From positions 1 through 50,062 of the forward strand of contig DASPRM010000086.1 in NCBI GenBank assembly GCA_035624455.1: a stretch of DNA of 50,062 nucleotides, in the 5' to 3' direction. The stretch is from Terriglobales bacterium. GTDB lineage: Bacteria; Acidobacteriota; Terriglobia; Terriglobales; Acidobacteriaceae. The position numbers were made by a program, and so were the translations under genes. Positions 33,960 through 43,620 of the stretch are shown here, one piece after another; the stretch's first letter is position 1; every line of letters starts with the position of its first letter. The notes beneath the pieces were generated by a model. That model had not been told where the DNA came from. It saw nothing but the letters and a program-made list of their open reading frames with translations, and did no database searches.

Positions 33960-34565
33960 ATGGAGCAGATCTACATCGCCAGCTCAAATCCCGGGAAGTT
34001 GCGGGATTTCTCGGCCGCCGGCCGCGCCCACCAGGTTGAGATCGTCCCCGTGCCGGATTTTGAGGACATTAGTGCCGTGGCTGAAAATGCGGATTCTTTT
34101 GAAGGCAACGCGCGTGCCAAGGCGGAGCACTACAGCCGGTACTGCTGCGGGCACCTGATCGTGGCTGACGATTCCGGCCTGGAAGTCGATGCTTTAAATG
34201 GCGCGCCCGGTATCTACTCCGCTCGATACGCCTCGGGTCCTCATCATCAATCCACTGATGCTGAGAACAACGCCCGTCTGATCTACGAACTGAAAGATGT
34301 ACCGGAAGGAAAGCGCACCGCCCGCTTCGTTTGTGCGCTGGCAGTGGCGCGCAACGGCGAAACTGTCGAAACCTTCAGCGGTGAAGCTCGGGGGCGCATA
34401 CTCCTCGGGCCGCGCGGCTCCGGGGGGTTCGGTTACGATCCTCTTTTTCTCCATCCAGAACTGCAAAAGACCTTCGCCGAGTTAACCGCGGAAGAAAAAA
34501 TGGAGGTCAGCCATCGGGGCCAGGCGTTTCGGTATTTTCTGGATTGGCTGCGAACACAGAAGTGA
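33960..34565 (+). CDS. rdgB: RdgB/HAM1 non-canonical purine NTP pyrophosphatase
   Basis: A 201-residue HAM1-family protein that hydrolyses dITP, ITP and XTP to monophosphates and PPi, keeping deaminated purines out of nucleic acids. Marks: IYIASSNPGKLRDF at the N-terminus, FEGNARAKAEHYSR, VADDSGLEVDALNGAPGIYSARYA, GSGGFGYDPLF and MEVSHRGQAFRYFLDWL. ATG 33960 is used; an in-frame ATG nine bases earlier (33951) is also possible, and neither has a clear ribosome-binding site. Length agrees with E. coli RdgB (197). Confidence 0.92.
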   Translation: MEQIYIASSNPGKLRDFSAAGRAHQVEIVPVPDFEDISAVAENADSFEGNARAKAEHYSRYCCGHLIVADDSGLEVDALNGAPGIYSARYASGPHHQSTDAENNARLIYELKDVPEGKRTARFVCALAVARNGETVETFSGEARGRILLGPRGSGGFGYDPLFLHPELQKTFAELTAEEKMEVSHRGQAFRYFLDWLRTQK

Positions 34566-34726
34566 AGCGGATGGCGACGTCTGTCGCTGATCTGCACTCC
34601 TCCTCCCACCCTGGCTGTTCTCTCGAACCGGCACCTAGGGTGCGCATCCTTGTCGCGAATGTGCGCGGACGCACGCTCGCGCAGTGACCTGTGACACAGC
34701 CAAGCCCTTATGTGGCTTGTAGTTTG

Positions 34727-34755
34727 TTGACTTCCCTTTTTGGGCCGCGAATAAT
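34727..34755 (+). promoter_or_regulatory. Candidate sigma70-type promoter for sdhCAB
   Basis: TTGACT (34727-34732), 17 bases, AATAAT (34750-34755). Each box is one base from consensus and the spacing is ideal. It lies about 43 bases before the sdhC start codon, which has AAGGAG at a proper distance. Prediction only. Confidence 0.65.
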
Positions 34756-34797
34756 AAAAGCTTGGTCTGAAAGCATTGAAATCCTAAGGAGTTTTCT

Positions 34798-35529
34798 GTG
34801 GCTTCCACTGCCAGAAGCGAAGTGGCTGCAATTGCCCCCGGGGTGGCTCCTTTGCGGGCAGGTCAGGGCATACAGTTCGTGCTGCGCCGCTTGCACTCAC
34901 TCACTGGAGTCTTTCCGATCGGCGCATTTCTGATCGAGCATTACGTCTCGAACGCCTATGCCACAAATGGGGTCCACGCTTATAACAAGCAGGTAGAGTT
35001 TCTGACCAGCGTGCCGTTCGTGTGGGCGCTGGAATGGCTTTTTATCTACATTCCGATTCTGTATCACTCGCTGTACGGGTTCTACATCTGGTATCGCGGC
35101 GACGGCAATGCAGGCGGGGATTATCCCTGGCTGGGCAACTGGATGTACACTGCGCAGCGCTGGACGGGCGGCATCGCATTCGTCTACATGGTCTACCACG
35201 TGTGGACGATGCGCTTCAGCGGCATACACATTATGACAAACTCAGCCGCTGCGTTCACCAAAGTCTATGACGCATTCGCTGCCAGCGGCTTGATCGTGGC
35301 GTTCTATTTCATCGGGATTATCGCCGCCTCCTGGCACTTCGCTTATGGCTTGTGGCTGTTTGCCGCGAAATGGGGATTCGTCACCGGAGACAATGGCCGG
35401 CGAAAATTCGGCTATGTCTGCCTGGTGATCGGCATTGGCTTGGTGGCAATGGGCGTGGCCACGATGGTGGCGTTTCTCATAACGTCCCCGCACGATGTGC
35501 CGCGGGCGACGGAAGCACTGCTGCGCTAA
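34798..35529 (+). CDS. sdhC: Succinate dehydrogenase cytochrome b subunit (type B)
   Basis: A 243-residue membrane subunit with five transmembrane helices, of the single-polypeptide (type B, diheme-type) anchor family. Conserved histidines sit in RLHSLTGVF, EHYVSNA, LYHSLYGFY, YHVWTMRF and SWHFAYGLW, enough to ligate two haems b. GTG start with AAGGAG a few bases upstream. First gene of sdhC-A-B, expected to anchor the enzyme and pass electrons to the quinone. Confidence 0.92.
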   Translation: MASTARSEVAAIAPGVAPLRAGQGIQFVLRRLHSLTGVFPIGAFLIEHYVSNAYATNGVHAYNKQVEFLTSVPFVWALEWLFIYIPILYHSLYGFYIWYRGDGNAGGDYPWLGNWMYTAQRWTGGIAFVYMVYHVWTMRFSGIHIMTNSAAAFTKVYDAFAASGLIVAFYFIGIIAASWHFAYGLWLFAAKWGFVTGDNGRRKFGYVCLVIGIGLVAMGVATMVAFLITSPHDVPRATEALLR

Positions 35530-35572
35530 TTCATGGTGACGGCGAAGCCGTCGTCGAAAGCTGGTTTCGTTC

Positions 35573-37363
35573 ATGGCAATCAATCCGAAGATCATCGTGG
35601 TGGGCGGCGGACTGGCAGGGCTTTCCGCTGTGATCAAAGTGGGGGAGATGGGAGGAACGGTCGACCTGTTCTCCATCGTGCCCGTGAAACGCTCGCACTC
35701 GGTATGCGCCCAGGGCGGCATCAATGCAGCCAAGAACCTGAAGGGTGAAGGCGATTCCACCTGGCAGCATTTTGACGACACGGTCTACGGCGGCGATTTT
35801 CTTGCCAACCAGCCGCCGGTGAAAGAAATGTGCGATGCCGCCCCGGGCATTATCGATCTGCTGGACCGCATGGGTGTTCCCTTCAACCGGACGGCCGAAG
35901 GCCTGCTTGATTTTCGGCGCTTTGGTGGAACCCTCTACAACCGCACCGCCTTTGCCGGAGCTACGACCGGCCAGCAATTGCTGTACGCCCTTGATGAGCA
36001 GGTTCGGCGCTTTGAGTCGGAGGGAAAGGTTCGGAAGTACGAGCACTGGGAATTTCTGTCGGCTGTGCTCGACGGCAACCAAGTCTGCCGTGGGATCTGC
36101 GCCATGGATCTGCGTTCCATGGAGGTTCGCACCTTCCCGGCTGATGCCGTAATCATCGCCACCGGCGGCATCGGGATGATCTTCGGCAAGTCCACGAATT
36201 CGGTTGTCTGCACCGGATCAGCCCAGTCGGCGCTTTATCAGCAAGGCGCCTATTACGCCAATGGCGAATTCATCCAGGTGCACCCCACCGCCATTCCTGG
36301 GGAAGACAAGTTGCGCTTGATGTCGGAATCGGCGCGCGGTGAGGGGGGACGAGTCTGGGTTCCCAAGAATCCTGGCGACAAGCGTGATCCGCGCAGCATT
36401 CCCGCAAGTGAGCGCTGGTATTTTCTGGAAGAGTGGTATCCCAAGTACGGCAACCTGGTGCCGCGCGACATCGCAACGCGTGCGATCCACAAAGTGGTTT
36501 ACGAGTGCAACCTCGGGATCGACGGGCAGCCGATGGTCTATCTCGACCTGACGCACATCGACCGCAAGATTCTGGATCGCAAGCTGGAAGGTATCCTGGA
36601 AATTTATGAGAAGTTCGTAGGCGACGATCCCCGCGATGTGCCCATGAAGATCTTTCCCGGCATGCACTACACCATGGGCGGGCTGTGGGTGGATTACCAG
36701 CAGCAGACCAACATCAAAGGACTGTACTCGGCGGGTGAGTGCGAATACCAGTATCACGGCGCGAACCGGCTGGGCGCCAATTCGCTGGTCTCTTGCATCT
36801 TCGGAGGGTTCGTGGCAGGTCCAGCGTCGGTCCAGTATGCGCGCTCGACAAGCTTTCCAACGGATGCCGTAAGCAATGGTCACTTCGACACCGAGCGCAA
36901 GCGGCAAGAAGCGTTCAACGCCCAGCTGATCAACAACCAGGGCAATGAAAATCCTTTCCAGATCTGGCGTGAGCTGGGCGACATCATGAGCAAGAACGTC
37001 ACTGTCGTCCGCTACAACAAGAATCTGGAAGAGACCGATAACAAGCTTTGCGATCTGCTGGGGCGCTTCCGGCACGTGAATCTTAGCGACCGGACGATGT
37101 GGGCGAATACCAGCTTTATCTTCACCCGGCAGCTCTACAACATGCTGCAGTTGGCTCGTGTAATCACGCAGGGCGCCTACCTGCGCAATGAGTCGCGGGG
37201 TGCGCACTACAAGCCCGACTTTCCCGAGCGCGATGACGCCAACTGGTTGAAGACCACAAAGACTTACTTTGCTCCGGATGCCGACGAGCCCCGGTTTGAG
37301 TTTGAGCCTGTGGATGTAGGCCTGATTCCGCCTCGCGCTCGCAGATACGACGTGGCGAAGTGA
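35573..37363 (+). CDS. sdhA: Succinate dehydrogenase flavoprotein subunit
   Basis: A 596-residue flavoprotein that oxidises succinate to fumarate. FAD Rossmann motif VVGGGLAGLSAVIKV at the N-terminus; covalent-FAD His in RSHSVCAQGGINAA; FAD/substrate motif FIQVHPTAIPG; HYTMGGLWVDYQQQT; and GANRLGANSLVSCIFGG. Fully consistent with the B-type family (longer than or equal to 590). It is 43 bases after sdhC and 48 bases before sdhB, so one operon. Confidence 0.96.
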   Translation: MAINPKIIVVGGGLAGLSAVIKVGEMGGTVDLFSIVPVKRSHSVCAQGGINAAKNLKGEGDSTWQHFDDTVYGGDFLANQPPVKEMCDAAPGIIDLLDRMGVPFNRTAEGLLDFRRFGGTLYNRTAFAGATTGQQLLYALDEQVRRFESEGKVRKYEHWEFLSAVLDGNQVCRGICAMDLRSMEVRTFPADAVIIATGGIGMIFGKSTNSVVCTGSAQSALYQQGAYYANGEFIQVHPTAIPGEDKLRLMSESARGEGGRVWVPKNPGDKRDPRSIPASERWYFLEEWYPKYGNLVPRDIATRAIHKVVYECNLGIDGQPMVYLDLTHIDRKILDRKLEGILEIYEKFVGDDPRDVPMKIFPGMHYTMGGLWVDYQQQTNIKGLYSAGECEYQYHGANRLGANSLVSCIFGGFVAGPASVQYARSTSFPTDAVSNGHFDTERKRQEAFNAQLINNQGNENPFQIWRELGDIMSKNVTVVRYNKNLEETDNKLCDLLGRFRHVNLSDRTMWANTSFIFTRQLYNMLQLARVITQGAYLRNESRGAHYKPDFPERDDANWLKTTKTYFAPDADEPRFEFEPVDVGLIPPRARRYDVAK

Positions 37364-37411
37364 TCGATTGCAGATCGTAGATCTCAGATCGGCGATTTAA
37401 CTTGGTTCCTC

Positions 37412-38164
37412 ATGGCTAATAACAAAACCGTTCTTTTCAAAATCAAGCGGCAATTGAATCCCCAGGCTAAGCCTTACTGGGAGGAATTTGAGATCCAGCA
37501 CCGGCCGGGATTGAATGTGATTTCCGCGCTCATGGATATTGCCTTCAAGCCGGTGACTCGCGACGGCAAAGCCACGGTTCCTGTCGCCTACGATTCCAAC
37601 TGCCTGGAAGAGGTGTGTGGTTCCTGCGCGATGCTGATCAATGGACGCACGCGCATGGCCTGCTCGGCTTTGGTCGATCATCTGGAGCTGCCGATCCGGC
37701 TGGAGCCCTTCAGCAAGTTTCCTGTGATCCGCGATCTGCAGGTGGATCGCGAGGTGCTTTTTGAGGACTTGAAGCGGGTGAAGGCGTGGGTTCCGATCGA
37801 CGGCACCTATGATCTTGGTTCCGGACCCAAACAGAGTCCTGAGGACCAGGAGGCGGCATATCCGTTGTCGCGCTGCATTTCCTGCTGCTGCTGCATGGAG
37901 GCATGTCCTCAGTTCAATGAAGGTACCGGGTTTGTGGGGGCGGCGGCGATCTCGCAGGTACGGCTGTTTAATACCCATCCCACGGGAAAGGCCCTGAAGA
38001 CGGAACGCCTGCGCGCCCTGATGGGCGACGGCGGCATCCACGAGTGCGGCTATGCGCAGAATTGCGTGGAGGTGTGCCCCAAGGAGATTCCGTTAACCAA
38101 GTCCATCGCCGAGGTGGGCGGGCAGGTAATGAAGCAGGCAATTCTGGACTTTTTCCGAAGATAG
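37412..38164 (+). CDS. sdhB: Succinate dehydrogenase iron-sulfur subunit
   Basis: A 250-residue electron-transfer subunit. [2Fe-2S] ligands are in CLEEVCGSCAMLINGRTRMAC; the [4Fe-4S] and [3Fe-4S] ligands in CISCCCCMEACPQF and CGYAQNCVEVCPKEIP. Complex II subunit joining SdhA to the SdhC anchor. Last gene of sdhCAB. The spacer before it carries a short GATCG..AGATC..AGATCGG repeat-like stretch. Confidence 0.95.
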   Translation: MANNKTVLFKIKRQLNPQAKPYWEEFEIQHRPGLNVISALMDIAFKPVTRDGKATVPVAYDSNCLEEVCGSCAMLINGRTRMACSALVDHLELPIRLEPFSKFPVIRDLQVDREVLFEDLKRVKAWVPIDGTYDLGSGPKQSPEDQEAAYPLSRCISCCCCMEACPQFNEGTGFVGAAAISQVRLFNTHPTGKALKTERLRALMGDGGIHECGYAQNCVEVCPKEIPLTKSIAEVGGQVMKQAILDFFRR

Positions 38165-38279
38165 GACATCCATCTGCGGTTTCGCTTTACGTCAGCTTTC
38201 GGCACTCAGCTGGTTGTGCGATTACCAATTGGTAAATACAACCCACTTCCTGCGATTCTTATCCTACAATCGTAAATCT

Positions 38280-38609
38280 ATGTTCGATTTCCTCGACGAT
38301 CCCAGACATCGTCCGGCCTGGCTGGTGGCTATTGCCGCCGACTGCCTGCAAATTGCTGGGCTCCCGCTATTTGCTGCCGGAGCGATTTCACCGGCCGACG
38401 ACCTGCTGGACGTGGTTGTCGCATTGGTGTTAGTCCGGTTACTGGGGTGGCACTGGGCTTTCCTGCCCTCTCTGGTTGCTGAATTGGTTCCCGGACTGGA
38501 CCTGTTTCCCACCTGGACGGCAGCCGTTTATTTCGTTACCCGTAAGCAGACGGCGAGCGCAGAACCGGAAATCCTGCCTCCCGGACCGGCTCCGGCAAGG
38601 CGCTCTTAG
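38280..38609 (+). CDS. Small membrane protein, unknown
   Basis: A 109-residue protein with two or three hydrophobic segments (PAWLVAIAADCLQIAGLPLFAAGAI, LLDVVVALVLVRLLGWHWAFLPSLVAELVPGL and TWTAAVYFVTR) and a Pro-rich tail. Not recognised as a named family. It is 116 bases after sdhB, same strand, but has its own possible upstream region; the start ATG at 38280 has no strong ribosome-binding site, so confidence is moderate. Confidence 0.45.
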   Translation: MFDFLDDPRHRPAWLVAIAADCLQIAGLPLFAAGAISPADDLLDVVVALVLVRLLGWHWAFLPSLVAELVPGLDLFPTWTAAVYFVTRKQTASAEPEILPPGPAPARRS

Positions 38610-38784
38610 TGGGCGCGGATGACATTTTTCGTCATGACTGCGGTAATGCCCGGCCGTCCCGAGGCGGACGTTCCCCGTGGCCTTTTTGCTTCGATTACCG
38701 AAGTAAGCTTTTGGAATTGGAAGTGCTCCTTGTACAATTTAAGCCTCGTTTCCTTAATGCAGCGTTAACAAAAGGCTTGAGTTC

Positions 38785-39498
38785 GTGCACGTCAGAACCA
38801 CAAGTGCTTTGTTGTTAGCAGCCCTGGTCGCAGCTGTCGCGCCTCCGAACGCGGCTGCGCTGCATACACGGACCCAGGTGCGTCATATCCATCATTCGAG
38901 GCACCTGCGCCGCGTAGTTTGGAATCCAGTCTTCAAGGGCTCCCACGAACTACTGTTGAAGCAGAACGAGGAACTCGATCGCCTGCAGCTCCCACGCATC
39001 GCCAATGACGAAGAGCTGGAGCGATTGGAGTTTTCAGAAGAACTGGTTCCATTGCAGGAAAACCGCAACCTGCGGATCGCTTCCAACCTGAGCGAAAACC
39101 GGCGTTACTGCCGGCCTTGGACGCGGGACTTCGTCGAGGATATGAGCTTGGCGTATTACGAGCAGTTCCATCAGTTCCTGCAGGTGAATTCCGCTGTCCG
39201 CACGATAGAGCAGCAGCACAAATTGCGCCGCCACAATCGCAACGCCGGCCCGGAATCGGGTGAAACCGCTTCTACCCACTTGACCGGTGTCACCCTCGAT
39301 ATCTCCAAACGAGGCATGACCCGCAAGCAGCATCAGTGGCTTGAGGCCTACATGATGCCGCTCAAAGACATGGGATTAATTGATCCCGTCGAGGAGCGGC
39401 GGCAACCGGTCTTCCACGTCGTAGTCTTTGACCGCTACAGCGACTGGCACCATGCCCAATACGCGGAGATCGGCTCCGACGAATTTTCGTACTACTGA
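38785..39498 (+). CDS. Exported DUF5715-type protein, D,D-carboxypeptidase-like
   Basis: A 237-residue protein with a signal peptide (ALLLAALVAAVAPPNAAA). It matches DUF5715-annotated proteins. The C-terminal half resembles M15 D,D-carboxypeptidases: NSAVRTIEQQ, then THLTGVTLDISKRGM (like the SxHxxGxAxD zinc motif) and FHVVVFDRY (the last His of the metal site). It could trim peptidoglycan in the periplasm, but the activity is inferred. GTG start at 38785 with GAGTTC only; start is uncertain by a few codons. Confidence 0.75.
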   Translation: MHVRTTSALLLAALVAAVAPPNAAALHTRTQVRHIHHSRHLRRVVWNPVFKGSHELLLKQNEELDRLQLPRIANDEELERLEFSEELVPLQENRNLRIASNLSENRRYCRPWTRDFVEDMSLAYYEQFHQFLQVNSAVRTIEQQHKLRRHNRNAGPESGETASTHLTGVTLDISKRGMTRKQHQWLEAYMMPLKDMGLIDPVEERRQPVFHVVVFDRYSDWHHAQYAEIGSDEFSYY

Positions 39499-39665
39499 AG
39501 CGATCAGCCCTCAGCACTCACCAATCAGTAACCCCTACAAACCCGATCCCTCGACTCCGCGCTCGTGGCCTGCAGAAAACACGTTCGGGATGACAATGAA
39601 TTTGCTGATAGCCGAGTGCTGACTACTAAATGCTGATTGCTGACAGCTAACTGCTGATTGCTCTA
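39499..39665. repeat. Repeat-rich gap of GCTGATTGCTGA-type words
   Basis: Runs of CTGATTGCTGACAGC, AACTGCTGATTGCT and CAGCACTCACCAATCAG words surround a diverged structured repeat (about 39540-39597: GATCCCTCGACTCCGCGCTCG ... CGGGATGACAATG). Similar words also occur near 10101-10128, 13818-13855, 27062-27098 and 40450-40490. Non-coding; no gene. Confidence 0.6.
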
Positions 39666-39730
39666 CAAGTAGTACACTCTTGTGGCTCTAATTCTCTTCA
39701 GAATTCAAACCGCGAAGGAGAACCAGCGCC

Positions 39731-40366
39731 ATGCGCAAATTCGTTTCAGGAGTTCTACTGCTGATGGCAGCGGCGGCTGCATTCGGCCAGGCAAGCAAAG
39801 CCAATCCCAAAGCAATCATTCATACTTCTGATGGCGACATCACCTGCGAATTGTTTCCCGACAAAGCTCCGATCACGGTGGCGAACTTCATTGGCCTGTC
39901 AGACGGCTCCAAAGAATGGTTCAGCCCGATTGGGCACGTGAAGAAGCATGGAACGCCGCTGTACGACGGAACCATCTTTCACCGCGTGATCCCGCAGTTC
40001 ATGATTCAGGGCGGCGATCCCATGGGCAATGGTACGGGCGATCCCGGATACACCTTTAAAGATGAGATCAGTGATTTGCGCTTTGACCGGCCAGGGCGGC
40101 TCGCCATGGCCAATTCCGGCCCCAATACCAACGGCTCGCAATTCTTCATCACTGAGGTGGCGACGCCGCATTTGAACGGACATCACACCATCTTTGGGCA
40201 ATGTGAGCCGATCTCGGTAATAGCGAAGATCGCGCGCACGCCTCGCGATCCCAATGACAAGCCGTTTCATCCGGTCAAGATCACACATATCGAGATTGTG
40301 AAACCGGGCACCACCGCCGCAGCCGGAACTTCCAAGAGCGGGTCGCCGAGCGCACCCAAGAAGTAG
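39731..40366 (+). CDS. Exported cyclophilin-type peptidyl-prolyl isomerase
   Basis: A 211-residue PPIase (cyclophilin) for folding outside the cytoplasm. Signal peptide MRKFVSGVLLLMAAAAAFGQA, start preceded by AAGGAG at 39714-39719. The fold core is clear: FHRVIPQFMIQGGDPMGNGTGDPGYTFKDE, ANSGPNTNGSQFFIT and HTIFG. The C-terminal tail is Ser/Pro/Ala-Gly-rich and probably flexible. It is 145 bases upstream of a second, cytosolic cyclophilin, an apparent duplication with divergent localisation. Confidence 0.93.
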   Translation: MRKFVSGVLLLMAAAAAFGQASKANPKAIIHTSDGDITCELFPDKAPITVANFIGLSDGSKEWFSPIGHVKKHGTPLYDGTIFHRVIPQFMIQGGDPMGNGTGDPGYTFKDEISDLRFDRPGRLAMANSGPNTNGSQFFITEVATPHLNGHHTIFGQCEPISVIAKIARTPRDPNDKPFHPVKITHIEIVKPGTTAAAGTSKSGSPSAPKK

Positions 40367-40511
40367 CTGTGGCATCGGCGCCGTAAGGGCCGCCGGCGGC
40401 GAAGGATTTGTGATTTTCGCGGGGGTCGCCAGTTGCTGAGCGCGGGGTTTACTAATCGCTAATTGCTAGTTGCCAACTGCTAATTGCTGTTTTCATCGAA
40501 AGGATTCCATC

Positions 40512-41042
40512 ATGCCGAGAACGCCAGGAACCTACGCACATCTCGAGACCAGTGAAGGCACGATCATCTGCCGCTTGTTTGAGAAAGAAGCACCCAAAAC
40601 AGTAGCCAATTTCGTAGAACTAGCGGAGGGCAAGCGGCAATGGACTCATCCCAAGACACGCCAGAAGACTGGCGAACCTCTATACGCGGGCACGATTCTG
40701 CATCGCGTCATCCCCGATTTCATGATTCAGGGCGGCGATCCCCTGGGCACGGGTTTTGGCGGCCCGGGATATCAGTTCGAGGACGAGATCAAAGGCTCGC
40801 CGCACATGTTCGATAAACCGGGAAAGCTGGCCATGGCCAACGCCGGACCCAACACCAACGGATCGCAGTTCTTCATTACGGTGGCGGCCACGCCCTGGCT
40901 CACAGGAAATCACACGATATTTGGCGAGGTGGTGGAAGGGCAGGAGGTCGCCGATAAGATCTCCAAGCTGCCGCGCAGCTCGCAGGACAAGCCCAAGCAG
41001 GACGTGGTCCTAAAATCCGTGAAGATTGACCGGGTGGCCTGA
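40512..41042 (+). CDS. Cytoplasmic cyclophilin-type peptidyl-prolyl isomerase
   Basis: A 176-residue PPIase without signal peptide. ATG 40512 has AAAGG upstream and matches the family start (TYAHLETSEGTIICRLF); earlier in-frame codons encode non-family residues. Core: LHRVIPDFMIQGGDPLGTGFGGPGYQFEDE, MANAGPNTNGSQFFIT, HTIFGEV. Close paralogue of the preceding exported PPIase. Likely PpiB-like; symbol not given because the tandem copies obscure orthology. Confidence 0.92.
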   Translation: MPRTPGTYAHLETSEGTIICRLFEKEAPKTVANFVELAEGKRQWTHPKTRQKTGEPLYAGTILHRVIPDFMIQGGDPLGTGFGGPGYQFEDEIKGSPHMFDKPGKLAMANAGPNTNGSQFFITVAATPWLTGNHTIFGEVVEGQEVADKISKLPRSSQDKPKQDVVLKSVKIDRVA

Positions 41043-41085
41043 AAAGGATGCTCACCGGGGCTCGCCGGCTTGCGAAACGAGCACC

Positions 41086-43509
41086 TCACTCCGGGTGCTG
41101 TGCCCGGTACGCCAGAAATTTCTTTTGGCAATCGATCCCTGCCGCGCGGATCTGCTGGAATTCGGCGGTGTGCCGCAATTGCGCAAACAGCGGATCATTA
41201 TCCATGGCGGGATAAGAGCAAAATCGGCCATTGACCGCCAGCCGAAGGAAGTACAAGGCATCTTCATTTCTTCCACAAAATGCTTCCAGTCCCGCCGTGA
41301 AGTAATGAATTTCGGGATCGGAAACAGCAGCCTCGCGGACCTTCCTTGCCAGCGCATCGATCTCGGAGGCGGGCCGGTTTTGCAGGCAGGCCTGTAGCAT
41401 CAAAAAATCAAATTCGTCGGATAAAGGATGGAAAGTTTCAAATTTCCCCAGCGCCTCCTTCCTCTTGCCCTCACGCAGAAGTATCCCAATTTGGTTGCGA
41501 TCCGAGTAACTCGATCCCGTATCCAGCGCAAGGTATTCCAGGGCGCGCTGATCATTTCCGTCGAGGGAAAATACCCGCGCGCAGGAACGGAATTGATAAT
41601 TGCCTGGATCCAGGGCTAATGCGGTATCGCACTCACGCTGCGCTTCTTTCAGGAGACCGGCATAGCGGAGCAGATAGGCGAGCGAAAAGTGCGCCAGACC
41701 GCTGTCCGGACGGCGCTTCACCAGTGCCGCCGCTTCGGCGTAAGACTTCTCCAGCTCTCCGCGTTCAATATGGTTGAGCGAGACGTTGGCCGCCGCTGAG
41801 ACGAGGTCCGGATCGAGCGTGGCAGCGCGCTCGGAAGCGGCTGTCGAACGGTTAAATGCGGCTTCCCCACCATCGGAATAGCGGGCATCATAGTAATAGC
41901 GCAAGCCAAGTGCGTCCCATGCCGGAGCATAGGTTGGGTCCAGTCCAACGGCGCGTTCCAACATCCGAATGCCATCTTTGTTGGGCAGGGGATCATGTGA
42001 CACCGCGGCGCTACGCAAGAACAGGTCGTAGGCCTCTTCGTTCTTGGGTTGAGATCCTAATTCCGACGCGCTCGTCGCAGGCCGCAGGGCCGGAACAAGT
42101 CCATTGCTGATCCTGGCCAGGACTTGCTCACGCATGGCAATCATGTCCGAATGCGCGACGCTAAGCGTGTCTCGCCACACCGTCTGATTGGTGTCGACGT
42201 CAATGGCTTCCAGGGTCAGCTGCAACTGCGCCCCGGCCTTCAAGAAGTGGCCGGTGACGATGTCGTTCACCTGCATCTCCCGCCCGGCCTTCTGCAGGTC
42301 GGTGTCGGGGCCCATGTATTTGCTGGTGGTGGCGAAGGGGCGGATCGATAGGGAACGCACGTGGCTGAGGGTGGTTGCGATTTCATCGGGCAAGGCCAAG
42401 CGCAGAAAATCGACGTCTTTGTCGCCACCCATATTTCCGAATGGAAGCACCGCCACGGTGACTCGGCTGGCGTGCCGGCCGGTCAGCTGGGGCCGACCAC
42501 GCTTCCACCAGCCCAGCGCCAGCAGACCAATCACCAGCAGACCGAGTACCACCGCAATGCCAATCCAGCTCCCCCGCGATTTCGATCGAGCCGGCATGAC
42601 CACCGCAGTCGCCGAATCGGTATTGCGCTTCAGCCGCAGCAGGTCGCTGCGGATATCTGCTGCATGCTGGTAGCGGATGTCGCGATCCTTCTGCATCGCC
42701 TTATCAATGATTCGTTCCAATTCCGGCGGAACTTCCGGATTGAGCCGCACCGCAGCGGTAGGCACGCGGTTCAAAATGGCCTCAAAAATCACGCCGGTAC
42801 TCTCACCGCGAAACGGCAAGGTGCCGGTCGCCATTTCGTAGAGCACGGCGCCAAAGGAAAACAAGTCCGTGCGCGCGTCCAAATCCTTCGCCCGAATCTG
42901 TTCCGGAGACATGTAAGCCACCGTTCCCAAGGCGGTGCCCGGACTGGTGAGGTGCTCGGCACTGGCGCCGGCGGTGACCTCCGTCATTACGGCGGCTGCT
43001 TCCGCAACGCGGGCTGAAGTGGGCGTCAGCTTGGCCAGACCGAAGTCGAGGATTTTGGCGTGGCCGCGCTTGGTGATGAAGATATTTGCCGGCTTGATAT
43101 CGCGGTGAACGATGCCAGCGCTGTGGGCGGCGTCGAGCGCGTCGGCAATTTCGATGGCCAGCGGCAGCAGAGTATCGATTTCCATCGCCCGCCCGGAAAT
43201 GCGGTGCTTGAGGGTCATGCCTTCCAGAAACTCCATGGCAATGAAGGAATGACCATCGTGGCGGCCAATTTCGTAGATCGTGCATATGTTGGGATGGCTA
43301 AGAGCGGAAGCGGCGCGAGCTTCGCGACGAAAACGCTCCAGCGCCTGCGGGTCGTTGGCCAGATCGCCGGGCAGCAGCTTCAGCGCTACGAAGCGCCCGA
43401 GATTGGTGTCTTCGGCCTTGTAGACAACCCCCATACCGCCACCACCCAACTGCTCCAGGATGCGGTAATGCGAGATTGTTTTCCCCAGCAGGTCAGAGGG
43501 ATCGATCAT
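41086..43509 (-). CDS. Membrane Ser/Thr protein kinase with TolB-like and TPR C-terminus
   Basis: An 807-residue Hanks-type kinase. Kinase domain about 14-290: [11 protein letters not shown] (Gly loop), K44 in [16 protein letters not shown] with H135-R136-D137, and DFG at 155-157. The activation segment is unusually long ([26 protein letters not shown]...SPG). A membrane helix at about 315-335 is followed by a TolB/adenylate-cyclase-associated N-terminal-like domain ([11 protein letters not shown]...EIATTLSHV) and TPR-type repeats. This architecture is common in Acidobacteria. Substrates and input signal are unknown; the C-terminal half probably acts as an external or internal sensor-binding scaffold. 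Confidence 0.9.
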   Translation of the reverse strand: MIDPSDLLGKTISHYRILEQLGGGGMGVVYKAEDTNLGRFVALKLLPGDLANDPQALERFRREARAASALSHPNICTIYEIGRHDGHSFIAMEFLEGMTLKHRISGRAMEIDTLLPLAIEIADALDAAHSAGIVHRDIKPANIFITKRGHAKILDFGLAKLTPTSARVAEAAAVMTEVTAGASAEHLTSPGTALGTVAYMSPEQIRAKDLDARTDLFSFGAVLYEMATGTLPFRGESTGVIFEAILNRVPTAAVRLNPEVPPELERIIDKAMQKDRDIRYQHAADIRSDLLRLKRNTDSATAVVMPARSKSRGSWIGIAVVLGLLVIGLLALGWWKRGRPQLTGRHASRVTVAVLPFGNMGGDKDVDFLRLALPDEIATTLSHVRSLSIRPFATTSKYMGPDTDLQKAGREMQVNDIVTGHFLKAGAQLQLTLEAIDVDTNQTVWRDTLSVAHSDMIAMREQVLARISNGLVPALRPATSASELGSQPKNEEAYDLFLRSAAVSHDPLPNKDGIRMLERAVGLDPTYAPAWDALGLRYYYDARYSDGGEAAFNRSTAASERAATLDPDLVSAAANVSLNHIERGELEKSYAEAAALVKRRPDSGLAHFSLAYLLRYAGLLKEAQRECDTALALDPGNYQFRSCARVFSLDGNDQRALEYLALDTGSSYSDRNQIGILLREGKRKEALGKFETFHPLSDEFDFLMLQACLQNRPASEIDALARKVREAAVSDPEIHYFTAGLEAFCGRNEDALYFLRLAVNGRFCSYPAMDNDPLFAQLRHTAEFQQIRAAGIDCQKKFLAYRAQHPE

Positions 43510-43620
43510 GTGCCAGCCATGTTAGGGAGGAGGAGAAGGTGAAGTCAACGCTGGCAGCAAGAAAAGCTGCGCCGCTCCAAGATTCACAGATTACGTTAGA
43601 ATCCGGGAACGGAGCCTTAC

